From Pezicula radicicola (Eukaryota > Ascomycota > Leotiomycetes > Helotiales > Dermateaceae): a DNA stretch of 64,000 nucleotides. The stretch's first letter is position 1, and each line of letters opens with the position of its first letter. The notes under the pieces were generated by a model. That model was given only the letters and a program-made list of their open reading frames with translations, was not told the origin of the DNA and searched no databases. The translations under genes and the position numbers were made by a program. The stretch spans positions 886,898-950,897 of the forward strand of contig PDUO01000002.1 in the NCBI GenBank assembly GCA_003008705.1. The letters are read 5' to 3'. Positions 52,417-62,757 of this stretch are shown piece by piece.

Positions 52417-54164
52417 ATGCCGAAAATGTTTTCTTCCAACGGTCACAGCCCCGAGGGCTCCAACCATCAAACCTATGTCGGTCTCAACGGCCGCAGTCTC
52501 GGGGTGGCAATATCAACCATTGCCACAACCGGTTTCTTGTTGTTCGGCTACGATCAGGGAGTGATGAGTGGAATTATCTCAGCCGACCCTTTCAACGCCT
52601 ACTTCCCCGAAACAAAAGACAACTCCGTCTACCAGGGCTTCGTTACAGCCATCTACGAAATTGGATGCCTGCTCGGTGCCGTCTTTTCTCTCTCCTATGG
52701 AGATAGACTTGGACGAAGGAGAGCAGTAAGTGTTTCCCCAGCGATCCAGAGATCAAACACAAAATTGACAACTTCTAGATTATGCTTGGAGGTTTCATCA
52801 TGATTCTTGGTGTCATTATCCAGATCACACCCGTTTATGGCCACAATGCTACGGCGCAGTTCATCGTCGGGCGAACAATTACCGGAATTGGAAACGGAAT
52901 AAACACCTCAACAATCCCAACCTACCAAGCTGAGTGTTCTCGTACTACCAACCGAGGTCTCTTGATCTGTATTGAGGGTGGTATTATTGCCTTCGGTACA
53001 CTTATTGCTTACTGGATTGACTATGGCGCGTCTTATGGCCCAGATAACCTTACATGGCGATTCCCCATCGCCTTCCAGATTGTCTTTGGTATTATCCTCA
53101 TCGTCGGAATCTACTTCCTTCCAGAATCTCCCAGATGGCTTTTGGCCAAGGACCGCCACGAGGACGGTCTCAAAGTTATTGCAGCGATCTACGGTCTCGA
53201 GACTACCGATGAGGAGACCAAACTCCAGAAGGCTATCATCATGGACAGCATTTCAGCAAGCGGTCACGCCGGTGGCAAGACTCCTTTCTCCGCTCTTTTC
53301 ACTGGTGGCAAGACCCAGCATTTCCGACGTATGATGTTGGGTGCTTCTTCCCAATTGATGCAGCAAATTGGAGGTTGCAACGCCGTCATCTACTATTTCC
53401 CAATTCTTTTCCAGAGCGCTATCGGCACTAGTCACAACCTTGCTCTACTTCTCGGAGGTGTGAACATGATTGTCTACGCCGCTTTCGCTACCACTTCGTG
53501 GTTTATCATTGAGCGCGCCGGACGACGCAAGCTCTTCCTCTGGGGAACCTTTGGCCAATGTGCAAGCATGGTTCTTGTATTCGCCTGTCTCATTCCTGAT
53601 GGTGGAAAGGGACCGTCTGCAGTAGGTGCTGGTGTTGGTCTTTTCACATACATTGCTGCATTCGGAGCTACCTGGCTGCCACTTCCATGGTTGTACCCAG
53701 CCGAAATCAACCCTCTTCGCACTCGCGCCCGCGCCAACGCCGTCTCGACTATTACCAACTGGTTGTTTAACTTCCTCATCGTTATGGTCACCCCCGTCAT
53801 GATCTCCAACATCCGCTGGGGAACTTACTGTTTCTTCGCCGTCATCAACGCCTCCTTCATACCTATCATTTACTTCTTCTACCCTGAAACCTCCCGTCGT
53901 TCCCTCGAGGAGATTGATCTTATCTTCGCCAAGGGATACCTGGAGAAGATTAGCTACGTCAAGGCAGCCGAACTGCTACCAAGGCTTAGCGATAGAGAAA
54001 TCGAGCAGATGGCTCGCGAGTATGGGTTCGTTGGTGCTGATGAGGAGAAGGTCCATGATGGTACTAGCACTAGTGAGAAGGGAAGTACCACTGAGAAAGA
54101 GGGTACTCTTCGTGACGAGGTACCACCACACCCTCGCAACCACGAAGGTTTCCGTAACGATTGA
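52417..54164 (+). CDS. MFS sugar transporter (hexose/high-affinity glucose type)
   Basis: Two exons, 52417-52725 and 52779-54164, with a 53-nt intron; 564 aa and about 12 membrane helices. Sugar-porter signatures are GYDQGVMSG in helix 1, GDRLGRRRA in loop 2-3, PESPRWLLAKDRHEDG after helix 6, QQIGGCNAVIYY in helix 7, ERAGRRKLFLWG in loop 8-9 and PAEINPLRTRARA plus FYPETSRRSLEEIDLIF at the end. Substrate is a hexose or related sugar by family; which one is not shown. The intron sits right after the loop 2-3 signature. The cytosolic tail is Ser/Thr/Glu-rich. It lies near and on the same strand as the alpha-amylase, which fits starch use. Confidence 0.92.
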
Positions 54165-55479
54165 GTGAATTCCATCACCTCTTGAAAGAAAAAGATGGGA
54201 AGCTCGCTCTCGTGAAAAGTTAGCAATAAGGGTTGGTGTTTATCATGGCGCCTAATTAAGCGCCTTTCTTTTCTCTGGGGAGGTTGTTATTTGAAAAGAC
54301 GAGATGAGCAAGATGAGCATGATAAGAAAGTGCATAGCGATGACCACGCGGAGTTCTTCGCGCACATACCTTTGGTGTTGCGACGGTGCATAATTGGTGC
54401 ATTTTGGTACGGATTTTAGATACCTAGACGTGCTTTTGACTGGGTAGAGCAAGAGTAATTGTTGATAGAAGTGATACCACAGTTAGAACATTAGCGAATT
54501 ATTTTTCACATAACATATATCTAGTCTGAGTCTTTGGTCGTGCAATTCTTAAAATTAGTTTCCTTCCAGCTGTCTAAAAAACTCCCTGTATCGCCTACAA
54601 TTTGATGGATTCAAAAGATTGGGCTATTATTATTCTGCTTTGCCCACTGTTCCCTTTACTATGCCTACCTGTGGTATGTAGGCAGGTAGTTTTTAACGCG
54701 TAATCGGTTGCTGGTTGATGAGGTGGCTAATAAGACTTATTCTAGGATGTTGAGGCGTAGTGATGGCTGTAGTTCTTATACCATGCACTCTCTTCTATAC
54801 CTATCTTTCCCTGTCCAGGTCATGAGAAATACTTGGGCATGCTTGTAATATTTGAGAGAGTGAGGTAAGAGTGAGGACAATTTAAGCTTCTTTCTAATCG
54901 TTGGCTTTTCGCCTCAATTTACCTAAGGACCTGATTTAGTCCGATGTAATTCCGTGTATTTGAATCACCGATCGCTCGCGGCATCCTCCGAGCCTCTCAA
55001 CTGTGGCAAGGAGAGCTTTTCACACAATGACATAATGAACGTCTTGGCATGTGAACTTAATTCGGAGCACTCATCCCGCCGAGCAACGATTTTTTCCTCG
55101 CACAGAACGAGTTTTAATTGAATTGACAGCAAGGCTCGGCCACGGAGGATGGACATAAACTCCTACAGCCTTGTCCGAGAAAGCCGAGACTCTCGCCGTT
55201 AATAATCAAGCCTCTTTTCTACCAATTTGTATGAACGGTAAAGTCGATTTTATTTCCTTAACAAGTAAACTCAGTTCCTCTTTTGCCCCTTTCTTCACCC
55301 TTTCTTCCCTTCTCTAGAACTAGAGCCACATATGTATGTTTCACGGCATGCACAGCAGATCGCAATGAGAGGCATCTCGCACCCAGTTGCACCTCCAGTT
55401 TGATGGCAGTAGTGTGTACCCTCCACAATCATAACAAGTCAAGCTTTGGTCGCCGGAGCTCTATCCTGAGTCAGCTATT
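54165..55479. other. Intergenic region, no supported gene
   Basis: 3' flank of the sugar transporter, then AT-rich sequence and the promoter/leader of the glycosyltransferase. A CCTACCTG/CAGGTAGT-type imperfect stem lies near 54.66-54.69 kb. Nothing coding. Confidence 0.55.
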
Positions 55480-58375
55480 ATGGACGAGGCAAAGACTTCC
55501 GACTCTCTGCACTCGTCAGAGGCGCATCACCATCACTACCGACACCTCCATATCTCGTCACGATGGGGTCAATCGAGGGTGCATCTTCGTCGCGACGGTC
55601 GGTTCAATGTACACACGAGCGAGAAGGCCCAGCGCATCACCAGCCATATGCAAAAGAAGCTAAAACGTCGAGCACCGTTTGGTGAAGCACGTATACAGGC
55701 GAAGAAGAAGGACCATACGGATTATAAGCAGGCGTTGGGTCTGGGTGGTTATGAAGGGATCCCGAGGATCAATATCGCTGTGCATATTGTGGGGTCGAGG
55801 GGAGATGTCCAGCCTTTCATTGCTATTGGACAGATTCTATCGAAGCCGCCTTACAACCATCGTGTGAGAATTTGTACACATCCTGTATTCAAGGACCTAG
55901 TAGAAGAGAACGGACTGGAGTTCTTTTCGATTGGTGGTGATCCGGCGAGTCTGATGGCATACATGGTTAAGAATCCGGGGCTTATGCCAGGCATGGAGAG
56001 TTTAAGAGCTGGAGATGTTGGCAAGCGACGGAGTGAGATGGCGGAGATTTTTGATGGTGCGTGGAGGAGTTGTATTGAACCTGGAAATGGCATGAAAGAG
56101 GATCCTGCACATCTCGAAGGAAGGAGGACCACATCTCAGGATGCCGATCGACAGTTTATTGCCGATGCCATTATAGCGAATCCACCTTCGTATGCTCACT
56201 TACATTGTGCTGAAAAATTGGGAATTCCATTGCATATCATTTTCACGTAAGTTGATTGCAGTACATTTAAGCAGAATATTTTTGCGCACAGCATAAAGCT
56301 CGTTAGCTGACATAGATTGTTGAATTAAGTATGCCTTGGTCGCCTACACAAGCATTTCCTCATCCGCTCGCAAATGTCGAACCTAGCAATGTTGATCCGA
56401 GCATTGCTAACTATCTCTCATACTCAATGATGGAGCTTCTCGCATGGCAAGGGTTTGCAATCCTCCAAGTACAACCACGCATTTTACTGACGTCGTTAGA
56501 TTGGGCGACATCATCAATCGCTTCCGTACGAAAACTTTGAACCTGGATCCTATATCTCCTCTTTGGGGCCACATGCTTCTCGCAAGGATGCGTGTACCAT
56601 TTACATACTGCTGGTCTCAATCACTGATACCAAAACCAAAAGACTGGGGTCCTCATATAAATATCAGTGGTTTCTCTTTTCTACCTCTAGCAGCATCATA
56701 CGAGCCACCAGAAGACCTCGTCGCATTCCTAGAGGCAGGACCTCCGCCTATTTACATCGGCTTTGGATCTATTGTGGTTGCGAAGCCGAATGAGCTCACT
56801 GCTATGATCTTCAGCGCTGTTAAGCGTTTAGGCGTTCGAGCTATTGTGTCTAAAGGATGGGGAGGTCTCGGTGATGATGCTGTGCCTGAAGGAGTATTTA
56901 TGCTAGGGAATTGTCCCCACGACTGGCTCTTCCAGCATGTCTCTTGTGTTGTTCACCATGGAGGTGCTGGTACTACGGCTATTGGTCTTGCACTCGGCAA
57001 ACCTACAGTAGTAGTTCCGTTCTTCGGCGATCAACCCTTTTGGGGAGCTATGATTTTTCGAGCAGGTGCAGGCCCAGAGCCAGTCCCGTTCAAGAAGATG
57101 ACTGCAGAGACGTTGGCGAGTAGCATTACTCAGGCACTTGGACCAGAGATCAAGACAGCAGCGGAACGCATAGGTGAAACAATTGCGAAGGAGAACTCGG
57201 GAGCAGAGGAGGCTGTGAGATATTTTAATGATGCAACAGACATACCAAGTATGCGTTGCTATTTGAGTCCCGATCGAGTTGCTGTTTGGCGAGTTAGGAA
57301 GACGAATTTGCAATTAAGTGGTGTGGCAGTTGCTTGTTTGCTAGGGGAGGGCTGCTTAAAGTTCGATCAGATTAAGTTGTGAGTGGTTACATTTTGTGTT
57401 TCGATATTGCCACTAACATTTATCAGAATACGGCACCGGAACTGGTATATCGACGAAGGCGCAGAAGGCCCTATGGCCGGTGCTATTGCTGCGGCATCGG
57501 AGACAGTGACCAGTTTTGCTATGAACATTTCCGACTATTGTAAAGCGATGTCAAGATCATTGCGAAGGAAGCCGAAATCCAAGATAGACGAGGGCATCAA
57601 AAATGCTGACCAGCAAATGCGTGAAGGCTACTCCCCTCCCAATGGGCAAAATTTATGGGAAATACCCTCTCGCCCCAACATCCAACCACCAGACATGTAC
57701 CCACAAGGGCAACTAGAATACCTAGCCTACAGAATGGCTTCCAAGACAGCCAAAAAGCCCAAAACTTCATGGCAGCGAATGCAAGTAAACCGGGCGAGGA
57801 CAGATTTGAGTAAGAATGAGAAGAAGGAACATGGCCAGGTCTATGAGGCAGCTCACGACACGAAGGAATTTGCTCGATCCATGATTGGAGCTGGTTTAAA
57901 GGCACCTGTAACTTTTTTCTATAACCTTGCTAATGGTTGCCATAACCTGCCCTCTTATATCTTCCAAGACGATACGGTCCGCCGCCGAGACAACATAACT
58001 GGAATCGGCAGTGGTCTCAAAGCAGCTGGCAAAGAGTATGGCTATGGTATGTACGATGGCATAACAGGACTCGTAACACAACCATACCGCGGCGCTAGAA
58101 AAAAAGGGATTACAGGTTTTGCCAAAGGAATCGGAAAGGGATTTGGCGGTCTGATTTTCAAAACTGGGGCGGCGCAGTTTGGGTTGTTGGGATATCCATT
58201 GAAGGGTGTAGAGAGGCAGATTCAGAAGAGGAGTTCGAGGGATTTGAAGGCGAGGATTATTGCTATTAGGTTGAGACAGGGATTAACTGAATATCAGAGG
58301 GCTGGGGATGCGGAGAAGGCGGAGATTTTGGAGAGGTGGAAAAGGATTTCAGAGGGTGCTGGGGAGGGAAGTTGA
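55480..58375 (+). CDS. Family 1 glycosyltransferase (sterol glucosyltransferase type) with extra C-terminal region
   Basis: Four exons, 55480-56246, 56330-56452, 56500-57378 and 57427-58375; 905 aa. It likely transfers glucose from UDP-glucose to a sterol or other lipid. A GT28-type N-domain starts at about residue 97 ([17 protein letters not shown]). The sugar-nucleotide box is at about 437-480: [20 protein letters not shown], then [16 protein letters not shown]. Unlike Atg26 it lacks an N-terminal GRAM/PH region; instead it has a basic, His-rich N-terminus. Residues about 780-855 hold a Gly-rich amphipathic stretch ([20 protein letters not shown], then [14 protein letters not shown]) resembling the C-terminal lipid-binding part of VPS13/ATG2 proteins. 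The acceptor of intron 1 is AAG. Confidence 0.9.
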
Positions 58376-58681
58376 GGAAGTCAAGGGGGGGAAGGGTAAT
58401 TTTGGTTGAATGTATTATAAAAGTTTACACTTAAGACTATAATGGTTCAGGTAAAAGAATATGTAACAGTATAATAGAATAGAAATGGCAATCTAATCCC
58501 AATTGAACTCATCATAAACGTAATTTGTGAGAAGTTGAAATAAAGGGGCTCGTTTAGGGGCAACACACTAAACGAGACTAAACCAGCTAGCTTCTCGCTT
58601 AACGACCATCAAACCTCAGGGCGATAAAATCTGGCAATTCAAGACTGTATCAACAGCAACCATCAAAGGATACAATACCCA
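58376..58681. other. Short intergenic spacer
   Basis: About 300 bases between two genes on the same strand: the 3' flank of the glycosyltransferase and the leader of the AlkB gene. No other feature. Confidence 0.6.
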
Positions 58682-60328
58682 ATGCTCGGAACCCGAAGAG
58701 CAACAGCGCATATTCCATCAACTCTTTCCCTATTGAAATCCTTGTTACCAGAAAGAAAGGCCTGTGAACCATTCCTCCGATCCAGAGCGCGAGTCCGCGC
58801 CAATGCACACGTGATCATGGAAGAAATTAATGGTGTGAGTTTTACCTTCCCCTCTGTATTTTAAATCTTTAAATATATAAGTCAATAAATGATTATACTG
58901 GTATTAAGATCCATGGATAGGAAAATCCAAAAAGTCATCATGGACATGATACGCATGCCATACCGCCTCAAGCAATCTGCAATGCATACAAAAAGTATCA
59001 AAAGATGGAAGATAGTGCTATTGATGAAGATATTGATATCCTTGATTTTAATCGAGGGTTAAGTGATGAACAGAAGAGGAAATTGATTGCTGTTGGTGAG
59101 GTTTCTTCTGAGATTATTGAGGGGGCCGTGAAGAGGTTTGGGGAGTTTGGGAAGGATGGGGGGATTGTGGAGGATGAGGAGATAGGAGAGGTGGGAGAGG
59201 TGCGGAAACCTTGTACTATTTATGAGCATAAGGATTTCCCAGGTATGTCATTTCGAGATTCTCTTGTAAATATTTTACCTAGGTTGCTTGGTTTAAGTAC
59301 TAATGTTAGTTTTCTTTGGTTAGGATTGAGACTTTATCCCTCACTTCTCCCACCAGAATGTCAGGTCATGCTACTAGACCGTCTCATGCACCGAGATCTA
59401 GCTAATCCGCTCCACAAAACCAATTTCCATGACCAGTATGTTCATACTGGCCAAATCACTCGATCCCTAAACTTCCTAAGGACAAGCTCTTCTTTTTATC
59501 TCAAGAAAGACAAAACTAACTCTTAGCTTACAAAACAGCTACATAATTCCCTACCCGGAACCCGGAAGATCACTCTTCTACCTCCCTCCCTGCTCAAAAA
59601 CCAGCATCTTCTACCCTAAAACCCAATCAAAACCAACAACAACAACCTCCACAACAACCTCACACCCTACAACCACCCTCAAACCCCTCCAAACCTCACA
59701 AGCCCTCCACAAAAGGCTCCGCTGGTTAACCCTAGGAACCCAATACGATTGGCAAACTCGACTCTACCCAACAAACCCAACAACACCCTTTCCTCCCGAT
59801 ATCTCACAACTAGTAACAACCTTATTCCCGAACTTCCTACCAGAATCAGGCGTAGTATTACTCTACTCACCAAAAGATTACATGCCAGTACATCGCGATG
59901 TAAGTGAACAATGTTCACATTCACTAGCTTCCTTTTCATTGGGTTGCGATGGGTTATTTGTTATTGCTCGAGAAATGGATGGGTATGTTGCTGTGGAAGG
60001 AGACGAGGATGAAGAGAGAGAAATGAAGATTGTTACTATTAGGGTTAGGAGTGGTGATGTTGTGCAGTTGGGGGGAGAGTCACGGTGGGTTTGGCATGCT
60101 ATGCCTAAGATTATTAATGGGACTTTACCTGAGTGGCTTGAGGAATGGCCTGCTTCTTCTGCTGCTTCTTCTAAGGGGAAAGGGACGGGGAAGGGAAAAG
60201 GAAAAGGGGTACCGAGGGAGTTTGAGAAGTGGAGAGGGTATATGAGGGGAAAGAGATTGAATATTAGTTGTAGACAGGTTTTTGATCATGTAGATGGGAA
60301 TGGGGATGGGGATAAGAACAGGGTGTGA
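58682..60328 (+). CDS. AlkB-type 2-oxoglutarate/Fe(II) dioxygenase (ALKBH1-like)
   Basis: Four exons, 58682-58834, 58921-59242, 59324-59435 and 59527-60328; 462 aa. The family removes alkyl or methyl groups from nucleic acids; ALKBH1 relatives act on tRNA and mitochondrial RNA/DNA. Iron ligands are H318-x-D320 (PVHRDVSEQ) and H386 (WVWHAMPKI); the 2-oxoglutarate arginines are in R439-LNISC-R445. The exon 3-4 join gives HDHLQNSYIIPYPEPGRSLF, and RLRWLTLGTQYDWQTRLYP follows. The basic, Ser-rich N-terminus (MLGTRRATAHIPSTLSLLKS) could target mitochondria. A low-complexity GKGTGKGKGKG insert precedes the last strand. Intron 2 is 81 nt and in frame without stops, so retention would be silent for the frame. 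Confidence 0.87.
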
Positions 60329-61203
60329 AGATTTGTGTTTATAGTGGTGGAGTTGTGGGTATTAGGGTAGCGTTGTAGGTATAGTCGGGCATCTTTCTGC
60401 GTATTCCAAGTAATATCTGCATCTACTACCATACCTCTATCAAGCAGCATTACTGGCCCCGTCCCACCCCTTTGAAAGTGTTTGATATTTAAATTCCTGG
60501 CCGGGTAGCTTTCATTAACTTTCATCCTACTTACATAGTTTCACCTTCAATGGGTTTTCGCATTAATCATTAAAATATTAAAAAAGAAATAAGATAGATA
60601 ACCTTTAATAGCTTCAATCATAACTATCTCTCTTAATTATGAAAATATTTATTAAGTGACTTAAGCTATGTAAGTGCATTGGAGCTAGTATATAGTCTCT
60701 TCGGGCTAGAAATAAGTAGCTGAAATTAACATAGGCTATAAGTTGCTTTATAAGATATCATTTTTATGATGCATTAGAGCTATATATAAAGTGAAGTACT
60801 TAGATTAAGTGACTTGCTTGATTTGAGCAACTCACATAATTTGAGTAACTTAGTTAACTTGGGTTGCTTAGTTGCCTTAATGAAAATGGTCTCTTGTAAA
60901 CCGATTTATACGGTATCCTATAAAGCAGTTTGTACAGTATATACACATTATTTACACAGATTTTTATCGGCCACTAGTTCCTGCCGTGAAGAGGTAGTGT
61001 TACAACCATCAGTTATATTTTAAACTAGACTGACACAATTTTTCTAAAGCGATAACATAGTCAATCCCCCATACTATTTAAAAGACCATCAAGAACCTTG
61101 CGACTTAGGAAATTTTAGTCTCCTACCACTCATCACTTCCAATAGAAACCGCGAGCCGATCCAAACGCCCAGAAACAAAATCTTACAAACTCTTCAACGC
61201 AAA
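60329..61203. other. Intergenic region with an inverted-repeat element
   Basis: 3' flank of the AlkB gene, then an AT-rich stretch with the element at 60734-60913 and the leader of the 2EXR gene (C/A-rich just before the ATG). No gene supported. Confidence 0.6.
60734..60913. mobile_element. MITE-like element, copy 1 (left of 2EXR gene)
   Basis: Imperfect terminal inverted repeats of about 30 bp: the left end reads GGCTATAAGTTGCTTTATAA then GATATCATTTTTATG; the right end, reverse-complemented, reads CCGTATAAATCGGTTTACAA then GAGACCATTTTCATTA. The interior contains the GAGTAACTCACT-type words (GATTTGAGCAACTCAC). It shares GTTGCC[CT]TAAT and the terminal sequence with the element at 62338-62478. 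No coding capacity. Confidence 0.6.
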
Positions 61204-62280
61204 ATGACATTCTCACTTCACTCAGGCCAGAATAGAAAGGCAGGAAATGCAGAACTTAAATCACAACAGCCTGAGACGGATTCCCTAATCCAGTCATTTC
61301 AGCAACGACTAAAGACAGAAGAGACAAACAGACACTTCAAATTCTTCCCAAAGCTCCCAACTGAACTACGAGCTCTCATCTACGAACACGCAATGTTCCT
61401 CGCGGGAGATCCCCAGGCGCCTCCAGACCAGAACTTCCTTCTGATAGCACTCAACTTCTCAGGATCCAAGTACTACTCCGAAGCAATCAAAGCCTATTGG
61501 CGCGTTTTCACAAAAGTCGTAACCGTCGACGACAAAAACGAGTTCAAGAAGTGGAAACTGGCCGATATTTTAAAGATTAAACATCTTGTACTAATAGGAA
61601 AAGATTATGAGGATAAAAGGAGGTTTCCGTAAGTTCAGTATTAATTTTAAGTTCAAGTTATTGTACCCTTCGTACAGTACAATATAATTCCCTTAAATAT
61701 AAAAAGATAAGAAGAAAAAAACTAATTATAATGATTGGTAATTATATATAGACAAGAAGTACCAACATGTCCAGGAAACAAAATCCACCTCTTCAACAAT
61801 CTCGAAAGCATAACAATCGACCTAACCCCGCTAATCCGACTAAAAAAGCCGCTCAGAAAGCAACAGAAAAACATAGTCCTAGATCCTAACTTCGTACAAG
61901 CTGCATACTACCGAAACCCAGCCTACGACTTCATATTTTCTCATCGTGTTAAATCCTTAGCCAGTATGTCTAAAGCTAAAGCTACCACTGCTACTGCAGA
62001 GACAAAGAAGTGTCGAATACAGTTGAGATTACCGCATGCTATAGAAGATCCATGTACCGATGATCTGGAAGATGTATTCGAGACTCCCAGGAAGATCTCT
62101 TGTGTGAGGGTCGCTGAAGATCATGAGGGCAATATAAGACCTCTTTATAATTTTGGGGTTGCTTATTTTGGGGTTTTGTCGTTCTTGGGGGAGAGAACTG
62201 ACACGTATCAGACTTGGTGTTGGGTGCAGCATGAGGCGTATAAGTTGGATTATGTGCCTACTAAGAAATTGCCGAGTTAG
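61204..62280 (+). CDS. 2EXR-domain protein
   Basis: Two exons, 61204-61628 and 61752-62280, with a 123-nt AT-rich intron; 317 aa. The 2EXR signature FKFFPKLPTELRALIYEHAM is at about residues 46-65, followed by the usual aromatic/charged segments (NFSGSKYYSEAIKAYWRVFT, and LADILKIKHLVLIGKDYEDK). The family is large and fungus-specific, often expanded and located in variable regions; its function is unknown. The start ATG has a CA-rich leader (CAACGCAAAATGAC). It is bracketed by two related MITE-like elements, 290 bases upstream and 58 bases downstream. Confidence 0.82.
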
Positions 62281-62757
62281 GCATATGGGCTGTAGGTTTC
62301 CTTAATAACGTACTTAGACAGGGGGTTAGGTATTACCCGACAAATTGGTTTGTAAGAGATCATTTTAAATAGTTATCGTTTCAAAGATAAGAGATGGGCT
62401 TGAGTGACTTTTGATTTGAGTAACTCACTAACTCAGTTGCCCTAATCAAAGTGATCCCTTATAAACCAATTCGTACGGCAGTCGATGAGTGGATAATCAA
62501 ATTTACTGTATATACATAGAGCACATATCTCCATAGATTCATCAAAGCCATCACACTTACGACTTCAATCACGAGTAGACATAGACCTATCAAGGGGGAT
62601 ATGAGGCAAGAGATGAAGAATAGATAATTATATCTGCTGTACAGTGCAGCACATAGGTACATAGAGCACATAATTCTTCACATATTCATCTAACCATTCA
62701 CAAAATGTAATTTTTGGTCTATCATTTATGTGATCTAATACTTTTGGTAGCTTTTCC
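62281..62757. other. Convergent intergenic region with MITE-like element
   Basis: 3' flanks of the 2EXR and FARSB genes, occupied largely by the element at 62338-62478. A second ACATAGAGCACATA word appears twice (about 62514 and 62657), 143 bases apart. Confidence 0.6.
62338..62478. mobile_element. MITE-like element, copy 2 (right of 2EXR gene)
   Basis: Terminal inverted repeats of about 30 bp: left CGACAAATTGGTTTGTAAGA then GATCATTTT; right, reverse-complemented, CCGTACGAATTGGTTTATAA then GGGATCACTTT. The interior has TTGATTTGAGTAACTCACTA. The ends match the copy at 60734-60913 with a number of transitions. Target duplication is not clear. Confidence 0.65.
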
